DNA of 5,188 nt, from contig JAFCZU010000324.1 in the NCBI GenBank assembly GCA_019314185.1, forward strand, positions 1 to 5,188, given 5' to 3'. The notes under the pieces were generated by a model. The model was not told the DNA's origin, did no database searches, and worked only from the letters and a program-made list of their open reading frames with translations. The translations under genes were made by a program, and so were the position numbers. This DNA is from Deltaproteobacteria bacterium (GTDB taxonomy: Bacteria; Desulfobacterota; Desulfobacteria; Desulfobacterales; ETH-SRB1). Shown piece after piece: positions 1 to 5,188 of the stretch. Within the stretch, counting starts at the first letter, position 1. Each line of letters begins with the position of its first letter.

Positions 1-1169
1 CGACACCCTTCGGACAGTCCCATTGGTAAAAGGCTTTCAGCCTGGCAGACATCAGAGTTTTCTAACATACCGTAGCAGGTAAATCCGCCATTGCCGTCAA
101 GCACTTCACCTGCCTTTAGATCGCGCTTGGCCACGGTGATTACATCGCATACAGGTTTTCCAATCGGTGTTGCGGCAGCATCTTTGAAAAGTACTGCCCG
201 GGCTACCGTAATTGGTGTTTCAAAATGGCATATATGGTAAGGTGTGTAGAATGCGTATAAAGGGCCGTCACCCATTTTATAATAGTTCATGTATTGCTGT
301 TGAATTGGATCTTCATTATATCCAAGTATGAATACCCCTGGAGCAGGTTCAGCGCCAAGAATATAGTCCACAAGGCCGCCATTAAGCATTTTATCCATAG
401 GAAATAGATTAACAGCATCATTGACATGCTCGCAACGAGGACCATACATTCCACGCTTTCCCGCTCTGAGGCCGGTAGCGTTGGCTACAACTGCCATCTC
501 CATAGAAATTTTGGTGCCATCGGCAAAAGAAGTGACCATTTGAGGCTTCTGTTTATATTTTTCAGCATATCCTTTCTGAGTCTCAGGTGTCCGATACGGG
601 TCTTGAAGCCCTTTCATATTGCCGGCCAGAACCGGCTTGAAGCCAATCGCATTAACATAGCGATACAGGTTCATGATCACTCCTGGTTGATCTCCGTCCG
701 ATGTTGTTATAATCACACCCGAGCGATCCGCGTAGACTTTGAGAATGGGTCCAATAGTAGCGTCAAGTTCCGCATTCATCAGGATAACATGCTTATTGTT
801 TTTTATGGCCTTCATGACCACATGAGCGCTATATTCAATCGTACCAGTCACTTCGATCAAAGCGTCAATGCTTTCCGCCTCGCAAAGCAATATCGGATCA
901 TCAGTTATTGCAAACTTATTCTGAGCGATTGTTTCTTCAAGTTGAGATACTGTTTCAACCGGCTTTATGGTTTCTGCGCCCGCCTGTCGATAGGCTCGCT
1001 CAGCCTTGGAAGGGGTACGATTCGATATTGCAACCAACTTCATTCCCTTCACATATTTCTGGATTTGAAGTGCGATGCCTCTTCCCATATAACCTGCACC
1101 AACCATGCCGACCCGAATCGGATTGCCTTCCTGCTGTCGTTTTTCCAGCGCTTTATCAACAATGATCAT
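1..1169 (-). CDS. NAD(P)-dependent oxidoreductase, homoserine dehydrogenase-like with C-terminal SAF domain (partial)
   Basis: The first 389 codons are open from ATG at 1169 to the left window edge, so the C-terminus is missing. The start is supported by GGAG at 1181-1178, eight bases upstream. Residues 18-36 form a Rossmann dinucleotide-binding start (IRVGMVGAGYMGRG), followed by a second beta strand ending in the polar run SNRT at 49-52. A stretch around 104-137 (LIEVTGTIEYSAHVV...HVILMNAELD) matches the homoserine-dehydrogenase/Gfo-type fold. From about residue 340 the sequence (VAKRDLKAGEVLDGNGG, then FTCYG) matches a SAF domain, as in the COG4091 family of predicted homoserine-dehydrogenase-like proteins. 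A methionine-pathway role is unlikely here. Its place downstream of rfbF, rfbG and an epimerase suggests a sugar or sugar-precursor oxidoreductase of the polysaccharide locus. The substrate is not known. A 251-base gap with a repeat separates it from the epimerase, so it may or may not share a transcript. Family assignment is firm; function is inferred. Confidence 0.88.
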   Translation of the reverse strand, partial: MIIVDKALEKRQQEGNPIRVGMVGAGYMGRGIALQIQKYVKGMKLVAISNRTPSKAERAYRQAGAETIKPVETVSQLEETIAQNKFAITDDPILLCEAESIDALIEVTGTIEYSAHVVMKAIKNNKHVILMNAELDATIGPILKVYADRSGVIITTSDGDQPGVIMNLYRYVNAIGFKPVLAGNMKGLQDPYRTPETQKGYAEKYKQKPQMVTSFADGTKISMEMAVVANATGLRAGKRGMYGPRCEHVNDAVNLFPMDKMLNGGLVDYILGAEPAPGVFILGYNEDPIQQQYMNYYKMGDGPLYAFYTPYHICHFETPITVARAVLFKDAAATPIGKPVCDVITVAKRDLKAGEVLDGNGGFTCYGMLENSDVCQAESLLPMGLSEGC

Positions 1170-1240
1170 TAGAAGTACTCCGATATGCGATTTGTGATGT
1201 AAGAGATTAGAGGTTTTATTAGTTATAGACAAACACAGAC

Positions 1241-1310
1241 TTTTCCTTCGCCCGACCCGCCCGCCTCACCTGAGCGCTCGCGATGGCGGGCAGGCTTGGG
1301 CGGAGGAAAA
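1241..1310. repeat. 70-bp GC-rich imperfect palindrome, REP-like intergenic element
   Basis: The left arm (1241-1265, TTTTCCTTCGCCC then CGCCCGCC) is an imperfect reverse complement of the right arm (1285-1310, GGCGGGC, then GGGCGGAGGAAAA). They flank a 19-base centre (1266-1284) that holds AGCGCT, itself a palindrome. Single-stranded copies would fold into a long stem-loop. Its GC content is far above the surrounding spacer. Size, symmetry and intergenic position fit a REP/BIME-type or small non-autonomous element. Only one copy is in the window, so its repetitive nature is inferred. In the RNA it could also act as a processing or attenuation barrier between the epimerase and the oxidoreductase. 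Confidence 0.7.
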
Positions 1311-1357
1311 AATGTCGTCGCTTACGCGAAAGGGGTTTTTCTGCAGTGCATAAATGC

Positions 1358-1377
1358 CTGTTGTGCCGAGGCAACAG
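1358..1377. other. Small hairpin downstream of the epimerase gene
   Basis: CTGTTG (1358-1363) pairs with CAACAG (1372-1377) around an 8-base loop. It lies about 45 bases past the epimerase stop on the minus strand. No T-run follows in the direction of transcription, so it is not a convincing intrinsic terminator. It could stabilise a 3' end or be incidental. Confidence 0.3.
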
Positions 1378-1420
1378 TGAGTCTCCGTGATTGGTTACTT
1401 CTGTGAGTTGGACAACTTTC

Positions 1421-1954
1421 TCACAGCAAATAGTCTGGCCAGTTTTTATCCTTTTCTGATATCACTACGTTATTCGTCTCTGGCCACTTAATGCCAAATG
1501 CTGGATCATCCCAACGCACGCCTCGTTCGGACTCCGGAGAATAAAACTGTGACACATGGTAAAATACCTCGGTGTTGTCGGTAAGGGTTTGATAGCCATG
1601 GGCGAAGCCTTCAGGTACGTAAAGCATTTTGTGATTCTGCTCTGTTAACTCGACTCCAATCCACTTGAGATACGTCGGTGACCCTGGCTGAAGATCGACA
1701 ATCGCGTCGTATATCGCTCCCTTCGTACATCGCACAAGTTTGATTTCTTCATGAGGTATTGCTTGGTAATGCATCCCCCGTAACGTACACTTCGCTTTGT
1801 TGAAAGATATATTGCTCTGGAGTAAATTGGGATTCAGACCATTTGCTTCAAATTCATTTTTGCACCATGCTCGCGCAAAGAACCCCCGAGTATCCTCGAT
1901 TCTTTCAGGTTCAATGATAAAAGCGCCTTCTAACCCCGTTTTCTTGAAAATCAC
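1421..1954 (-). CDS. RmlC-type nucleotide-sugar 3,5-epimerase
   Basis: This 177-residue protein has the length and motifs of the dTDP-4-dehydrorhamnose 3,5-epimerase (RmlC/RfbC) cupin family. Visible blocks are the substrate loop EDTRGFFARAW (20-30), LRGMHYQ (59-64) with the conserved active-site His62, KLVRCTKGAIYDAIVDLQPGS (72-92) with Lys72, VPEGFAHGYQTL (113-124) with His119, Tyr132 in the usual tyrosine region, and RGVRWDDPAFGIKWP (144-158). The start is GTG at 1954-1952, set by AAGAGG at 1966-1961 six bases upstream; no in-frame ATG nearby fits the family N-terminus better. It follows rfbG by 56 bases. Because rfbF and rfbG make a CDP-sugar and no dTDP-glucose genes are visible, its substrate is probably CDP-4-keto-6-deoxyglucose or a later CDP-keto sugar, as for AscE-like 5-epimerases of ascarylose synthesis. 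That is inference: a dTDP substrate, or 3- or 5-only activity, cannot be excluded. Confidence 0.93.
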   Translation of the reverse strand: MIFKKTGLEGAFIIEPERIEDTRGFFARAWCKNEFEANGLNPNLLQSNISFNKAKCTLRGMHYQAIPHEEIKLVRCTKGAIYDAIVDLQPGSPTYLKWIGVELTEQNHKMLYVPEGFAHGYQTLTDNTEVFYHVSQFYSPESERGVRWDDPAFGIKWPETNNVVISEKDKNWPDYLL

Positions 1955-2010
1955 AGTAAGCCTCTTAACCTAATTGTAACCTTCCTGGGAGAAATAAGAA
2001 GACATCCCTT

Positions 2011-3087
2011 TCATCTCTGCAGCATATTCTCGTAGCGCGAAATTTCTGCTTCGGTAATCTTACGCATGTTTTTCCTTTGATGGTAGGCACGATACCATTT
2101 TACAATCCACTCCAGGGTTATGGCGAGATCCAGTTTTGGTGACCACCTCAGAAGACTTTTTGCCTTAGAGCAATCGAGTTTCAAGTGTGTGGCCTCATGT
2201 GGATGCTGGTCCATGTCCGTTTCCCAGCGTGCATCCTTTCCCCACAGGCGGGTGAGATAGTCTGCTATCCAAGAAACTGGTCGCGAATCCTCATCATTGG
2301 GTCCAAAGTTCCAAGCTCCGGCACATTTTGATCCATGTTCCCACAACTCTTCCGCTAGTCTAAGATATCCGCGCAACGGTTCGAGCACGTGCTGCCAGGG
2401 GCGGATGGCATTCGGATAACGGATGAGAGGAGGTCTATTTTCCATGAGGGCGTTCATGATATCAGGAATAAGACGATCCGGAGCCCAGTCTCCACCGCCA
2501 ACCACATTGCCTGCCCTGGTGGTTGCCACCGAAACGAGGTGACCGGAAAAATTGTTATCTGAAAAGTATGAACGACGATAAGCGGATGTGACCAATTCGG
2601 CGCATCCCTTACTGCTCGAATAGGGATCATGTCCGCCCATGGGCTCATTCTCGCGATAGCACCAGATCCATTCACGGTTTTCATAGCACTTGTCACTAGT
2701 AATATTAATCAGCACTCGCACACCGTCTGACTGTTTAACTGCTTCCAGAACATTTACTGTACCCATAACATTAGTGCTGTAGGTCTCTACAGGATTGTTG
2801 TAAGAATACCGTACCAATGACTGGGCCGCCATGTGGATAATAATCTCTGGTTTATGCTCAGCGATCACGGTCTGTAGATGTTCGAGGTCGCGGATGTCTC
2901 CTGTGATGGAGGTCATACCATTAGCCACGTTGGCGAGTTCAAACAGACTCGGTTCTGTTGGTGGAGGCAAAGAATAGCCGACGATGCATGCCCCTTGTTT
3001 TTGCAACCATAAAGATAGCCAACTTCCCTTGAATCCGGTATGGCCTGTGATCAGGACTTTCTTACTTTCCCAGAACTTGTTGTTCAT
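2011..3087 (-). CDS. rfbG: CDP-glucose 4,6-dehydratase
   Basis: Cytoplasmic NAD-dependent enzyme that converts CDP-glucose to CDP-4-keto-6-deoxyglucose, the committed step toward CDP-linked deoxy and dideoxy sugars. The 358-residue length is typical of the family. It is an extended SDR: the dinucleotide loop ITGHTGFKGSW is at 13-23, the HMAAQSLVRYSY segment at 85-96, the TSDKCYEN active-site strand at 130-137 (Asp132, Lys133), and the YxxxK pair at Tyr156 and Lys160 in HDPYSSSKGCAEL. RAGNVVGGGDWAPDRLIPD (191-209) and RPWQHVLEPLRGYL (229-242) are diagnostic of CDP-glucose rather than dTDP-glucose dehydratases. The ATG at 3087 is chosen over an in-frame ATG at 3123. It overlaps the rfbF stop as TGATG, has GGAAGG seven bases upstream, and begins the protein where the family normally begins. 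The overlap implies translational coupling to rfbF. Confidence 0.97.
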   Translation of the reverse strand: MNNKFWESKKVLITGHTGFKGSWLSLWLQKQGACIVGYSLPPPTEPSLFELANVANGMTSITGDIRDLEHLQTVIAEHKPEIIIHMAAQSLVRYSYNNPVETYSTNVMGTVNVLEAVKQSDGVRVLINITSDKCYENREWIWCYRENEPMGGHDPYSSSKGCAELVTSAYRRSYFSDNNFSGHLVSVATTRAGNVVGGGDWAPDRLIPDIMNALMENRPPLIRYPNAIRPWQHVLEPLRGYLRLAEELWEHGSKCAGAWNFGPNDEDSRPVSWIADYLTRLWGKDARWETDMDQHPHEATHLKLDCSKAKSLLRWSPKLDLAITLEWIVKWYRAYHQRKNMRKITEAEISRYENMLQR

Positions 3088-3860
3088 CACCAAACCTTCC
3101 ACGGAGGGTTTCCGGAAGCCCACAGCCCCTCGAGATACATTTTGTCACGCAATGTGTCCATGGGTTGCCAAAATCCATGGTGCCTATATGCCGCAAGCAT
3201 TCCGTCGCTTGCCAGCATTTCCATTGGCTCGCGTTCCCAGACAATCGAGTCGTTTTCAATATAATCCATTACACTGGGCTCCGCAACGAAAAAACCTCCA
3301 TTGATCCAGGCGCCGTCCCCCTGTGGTTTTTCTTTGAAAGTGGAAATCTTGTATTGGTCTCGGTCCAGGTTGAACGCCCCAAATCGGCCTGGGGGCTGTA
3401 CCGCGGTCAATGTTGCCAAGGACTTTTGTTCCCGGTGAAACCCGATTAACTTTTTTATATTCACATTACTTACGCCGTCTCCGTATGTTAGACAGAAGGT
3501 TTCGTCGCCGATGTAATCCCTAATCCTTTTGAGTCGTCCGCCAGTCATGGTCTTTTCGCCGGTATCGACTAATGTAATCTTCCAGGGCTCAGTACCGTTC
3601 TGGTGAACTTTCATATTATTGTTTCTTAAATCGAATGTGACGTCGGACATGTGTAGGGAATACGTGGCAAAGTATTCTTTAATGATATATCCTTTGTAGC
3701 CTAGGCAAATAATAAAGTCGTTGATGCCGTGGGCGGAATAGATCTTCATAATATGCCACAAAATAGGCCTATCAGCGATTTCTACCATGGGTTTTGGCTT
3801 TAGTGCGGTTTCTTCAGAAAGGCGAGAGCCAAACCCTCCTGCGAGGATAACTACTTTCAT
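3087..3860 (-). CDS. rfbF: Glucose-1-phosphate cytidylyltransferase
   Basis: Makes CDP-glucose from glucose-1-phosphate and CTP, the first step of CDP-hexose synthesis. The 257-residue length matches the family. The N-terminus [18 protein letters not shown] (1-18) is the nucleotide-binding signature, followed by KPKPMVEI (21-28). [14 protein letters not shown] (97-110) is characteristic of RfbF/DdhA cytidylyltransferases. YGDGVSN (126-132) carries Asp128 and WQPMDTLRD (231-239) carries Asp235, in the positions of the two metal-binding aspartates of the family. The ending GNPPWKVW is also typical. The start at 3860 has GGAGG at 3871-3867, six bases upstream. It is the first gene of the visible operon and its stop overlaps the rfbG ATG. 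The region upstream is filled by a heptad repeat and I could not pick out a clear promoter, though one must lie there or further upstream. Confidence 0.98.
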   Translation of the reverse strand: MKVVILAGGFGSRLSEETALKPKPMVEIADRPILWHIMKIYSAHGINDFIICLGYKGYIIKEYFATYSLHMSDVTFDLRNNNMKVHQNGTEPWKITLVDTGEKTMTGGRLKRIRDYIGDETFCLTYGDGVSNVNIKKLIGFHREQKSLATLTAVQPPGRFGAFNLDRDQYKISTFKEKPQGDGAWINGGFFVAEPSVMDYIENDSIVWEREPMEMLASDGMLAAYRHHGFWQPMDTLRDKMYLEGLWASGNPPWKVW

Positions 3861-3888
3861 GATACACCTCCAACTATGGATGGGAATA

Positions 3889-3950
3889 AATCCGAATATC
3901 GAATACCGAAATCCGAAACAAATTCAAAATTTAAATATCCAATTTTCAAA
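3889..3950. repeat. AT-rich heptad repeat array in the rfbF leader
   Basis: Four consecutive 7-base units, TCCGAAT, ATCGAAT, ACCGAAA and TCCGAAA (3891-3918), share a core of YCGAA. They are followed by degenerate AAATTC/AAATTT-like stretches to about 3950. The array begins (in the minus direction, ends) 18 bases from the rfbF Shine-Dalgarno, so it is in the leader or promoter of the operon. Similar low-complexity CGAAT-type tracts occur between genes in some environmental bacteria, which I recall only in general terms. No open reading frame is needed to explain it. Confidence 0.6.
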
Positions 3951-3991
3951 ACGTTATTCCCTCAATTTCTTTGTAGGAGTAATATTTTTTG

Positions 3992-4010
3992 AAAAAGGCA
4001 TGTCTTTGCC
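3992..4010 (-). terminator. Weak intrinsic terminator-like hairpin after the cysC remnant
   Basis: Read on the minus strand, GGCA (4010-4007), a six-base loop and TGCC (4000-3997) form a short stem, which a flanking G-T pair can extend, directly followed by five T (3996-3992). It starts nine bases past the last stop of the cysC remnant. The stem is only four or five pairs, so termination would be weak. If real, it separates the cysC transcript from rfbF. Confidence 0.35.
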
Positions 4011-4018
4011 CCGTAACC

Positions 4019-4655
4019 TTAGGGTTCCCGCGCAGCTTTTTGATAGTATGCGCGATTATCAAACGTTATCAGGTGGCTCTTGATAATGTTGTGGCGTTTC
4101 ATCAAACTGAGGACGCGATGTTCAGGTGGTTCGTATGGTGCCGAAATCCCGGTAAATTTCTTGATGACTCCGGCCCTGGCTTTAGCATAAATGCCTTTTT
4201 GGTCGCGACTGGAACAAATTTCCGGTGGGCAGTCAACATAAATCTCCAGAAACTGACCATTGTGAAAGAAAGATCGAAGTTGTTGGCGATCCTTCCGATA
4301 AGGAGAAATAAATGCCGAAAGAACTATGATGCCAGTGTCCACGAAGAGCTTTACCATTTCGCCGATACGGCGGATGTTTCCTGCTCTGTCTTCAGGCCTG
4401 AAGGCCAGGTCAGAGCATAGCCCGCGTTACGGACATTGTCTCCGTCGAGAGCATAAGTAGAACAGCCTTGCTGATGTAATTCCTTTTCTACAAGGTGTGC
4501 AATGGTTGATTTGCCGAAGGCCGAAAGGCCTGTGAACCAAATAACTGCTCACTTGTAACCATGGAGGGTTTCCCTATCCTCGCGGCTGACATAACCATTA
4601 ATCCATGTCACATAAACCATGTCACATTGTTCTTCTTAGCGATAGCTTCCATCAT
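4019..4655 (-). pseudogene. cysC: Adenylylsulfate (APS) kinase, disrupted
   Basis: APS kinase makes PAPS from APS and ATP, supplying activated sulfate. The protein reads in pieces. Frame one starts at ATG ATG (4655-4650) with AGG upstream and gives MMEAIAKKNNVTW. After a 14-bp tandem duplication (4600-4627) the family sequence resumes in another frame as INGYVSREDRETLHGYK. It then meets TGA at 4551-4549 where the family has Gly, and continues as [17 protein letters not shown], an intact P-loop, up to LDGDNVRN. A 2-base insertion near 4427-4420 moves the rest to a third frame: [19 protein letters not shown], then FISPYRKDRQ, then YVDCPPEIC and KARAGVIKKFTGISAPYEPPEH. From about 4120 the open frame no longer resembles the family, while the next frame (DETPQHYQEPPDNV) does, so a fourth lesion is likely. 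With these lesions no functional kinase can be made. An alternative in-frame ATG lies at 4709 behind two GGAG motifs. The C-terminal 112 codons (4357-4019) remain open but lack the P-loop. Confidence 0.92.
4600..4627. repeat. 14-bp tandem duplication inside the cysC remnant
   Basis: On the plus strand AATCCATGTCACAT is followed directly by AAACCATGTCACAT, thirteen of fourteen bases identical. On the coding strand both copies encode the N-VTW segment of APS kinase. Removing one copy joins NNVTW to INGYVSRED in a single frame, so the duplication is a frameshifting mutation rather than a functional repeat. Confidence 0.85.
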
Positions 4656-4800
4656 TATTGTCCTTTTTTTGCATCCTCCAGATATCATCTCCACACCATG
4701 TGCAAACATAGCTCCGCTCCTTGACTTACATGGAAAAATTATCAATAACTTGTTGTTATGATTAAATAAAAAGTGCCAACACGCTCTCTGCGTTATGAGC

Positions 4801-4824
4801 TATAAACTTATAAACCTGTAAACA
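4801..4824 (+). repeat. Three tandem 8-bp repeats
   Basis: TATAAACT, TATAAACC and TGTAAACA follow one another without gaps and share the core T-TAAAC. The last unit contains TGTAAAC, which recurs inverted at 5129-5135 and, with one change, at 5141-5147 in the candidate promoter to the right. This could be a set of regulator binding sites, or a chance effect of AT-rich DNA. Confidence 0.4.
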
Positions 4825-4881
4825 AAACCGATTATAAGAGTCAAGAACAAAAGAGACAATAACAGCAATTCTAATTAATGC

Positions 4882-4928
4882 CTGAACGAAAACTCATGTT
4901 CAGACAAAATCCGATTTTGCGATTTTGT
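4882..4928. other. Two consecutive hairpins
   Basis: CTGAAC (4882-4887) pairs with GTTCAG (4898-4903), and ACAAAATC (4904-4911) pairs with GATTTTGT (4921-4928). The second stem starts at the base after the first ends. The second also contains a tandem CGATTTTG CGATTTTG (4912-4927), allowing alternative pairing, and is followed by ATTTTTAT. A plus-strand transcript could terminate or switch structure here, but no transcript is known to enter this region. Confidence 0.35.
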
Positions 4929-5129
4929 ATTTTTATAAGCAAAAGTTGTGCCATGAAAGAAATTCAGTGATTTAAAAGAAATGGTTGCTTGTTGCTGTAT
5001 GCAAGTTTATTGGGTTAACAGCCCTAAGGACTAAGCGTGAAAAAATTTTTCATGAACTTGAACTGCAAAAGGCCGTTTCACGTTTGGAATTCAAAATGGG
5101 AAATTTTTTGCACACATAAAAGCGAAAAG

Positions 5130-5160
5130 TTTACACATTATGTAAAACGTTTCATATAAA
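5130..5160 (+). promoter_or_regulatory. Candidate promoter with overlapping palindromic operator
   Basis: TTTACA (5130-5135) and TATAAA (5155-5160) resemble -35 and -10 hexamers, separated by 19 bases; shifting the first to TTACAC gives 18. TTTACA also forms the left arm of a perfect inverted repeat, TTTACA-CATTA-TGTAAA (5130-5146), next to the 8-base palindrome AAACGTTT (5145-5152). The geometry fits a repressor covering the promoter. The long spacer weakens the promoter call. Confidence 0.45.
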
Positions 5161-5176
5161 ATGTTGTTTAGAAATT

Positions 5177-5181
5177 GGAGG
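5177..5181 (+). promoter_or_regulatory. Shine-Dalgarno of a plus-strand gene beyond the window
   Basis: GGAGG lies 17 bases after the candidate -10 element and 7 bases before the right edge. A start codon at or just past position 5188 would be at ideal spacing. No start codon is seen within the window, so the gene itself is inferred. Confidence 0.55.
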
Positions 5182-5188
5182 ATTACGG

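Larger units (their letters stand above)
4710..5188. other. AT-rich intergenic region without a supportable gene
   Basis: About 480 bases, rich in A and T, with stops in all frames and no recognisable protein or tRNA. It separates the cysC remnant from a probable plus-strand gene beyond the right edge. It holds the short repeats, hairpins, palindromes and candidate promoter listed separately. An ATAAC/GTTAT inverted repeat with a 5-base spacer is at 4745-4759, and a 15-base A/T palindrome (TGAAAAA-A-TTTTTCA) is at 5038-5052. A CGTGAA/TTCACG pair (5036-5041 and 5077-5082) could close a larger stem. Confidence 0.6.

Noticed and set aside
426..1172. 248-codon open frame on the plus strand
   Set aside because: It is antisense to the SAF-domain oxidoreductase, whose minus-strand frame has clear family motifs; the plus-strand translation shows no recognisable domain and no good ribosome site.
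3088..3123. Longer rfbG start adding 12 residues
   Set aside because: The extension lies inside the rfbF C-terminal coding region and is absent from the family; the ATG in the TGATG overlap has a better ribosome site and the normal N-terminus.
4019..4357. Stand-alone 112-residue protein
   Set aside because: It is the C-terminal part of the broken APS kinase without its P-loop; its ATG is an internal Met of the GEMVKLF motif.
4561..4761. 66-codon plus-strand frame
   Set aside because: It is antisense to the N-terminal part of the cysC remnant and includes its duplication; there is no independent support.
4981..5034. 17-residue Cys-rich leader peptide, with three Cys in a row, ahead of the plus-strand gene
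   Set aside because: It has no Shine-Dalgarno and lies upstream of the candidate promoter, so it would not be in that transcript; short open frames like this arise by chance.
4741..5188. CRISPR array or tRNA in the AT-rich spacer
   Set aside because: The repeats are 8 bases or shorter without regular spacers, and no cloverleaf or T-loop consensus could be found.

Overview
The window looks like part of a cell-surface polysaccharide (O-antigen or capsule) locus from a Gram-negative, probably environmental bacterium. The evidence is a CDP-hexose operon with clear Shine-Dalgarno sites, moderate GC content in the genes, AT-rich spacers and intergenic repeat elements. The species cannot be named from sequence alone. 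The repeat style (a GC-rich palindromic element and an AT-rich heptad array) fits environmental lineages such as Desulfobacterota-like bacteria, but that is only an impression.

All recognisable genes lie on the minus strand and read from right to left. Positions 3860 to 1421 carry a compact three-gene operon. rfbF (glucose-1-phosphate cytidylyltransferase) overlaps rfbG (CDP-glucose 4,6-dehydratase) by one base. After a 56-base gap comes an RmlC-type sugar epimerase that starts with GTG. After a further 251-base gap holding a 70-bp GC-rich palindromic repeat comes a Rossmann-fold oxidoreductase of the homoserine-dehydrogenase-like/SAF type, which runs off the left edge. Together the first three enzymes should turn glucose-1-phosphate and CTP into CDP-glucose, then CDP-4-keto-6-deoxyglucose, then a 3- and/or 5-epimerised keto sugar. 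The later steps (dehydration, branching, reduction, transfer) are outside the window, so the final sugar is undetermined.

Upstream of rfbF lie an AT-rich heptad repeat array (about 3889-3950) and a weak terminator-like hairpin. Beyond these is a dead adenylylsulfate (APS) kinase gene, cysC (4655 to about 4019). Most of its protein can be reconstructed across three reading frames. It has a 14-bp tandem duplication, an in-frame stop just before the P-loop, a 2-base frameshift after the nucleotide-binding region and probably one more frameshift near the C-terminus. This suggests that the locus, or an ancestor of it, once supplied activated sulfate, perhaps for sulfating the polysaccharide.

The right end (about 4710-5188) is AT-rich and holds no gene I can support. 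It contains short direct repeats, hairpins, a perfect 6-bp-armed palindrome overlapping a candidate promoter, and a strong GGAGG in the last 12 bases. It is best read as the regulatory region of a plus-strand gene starting just outside the window.
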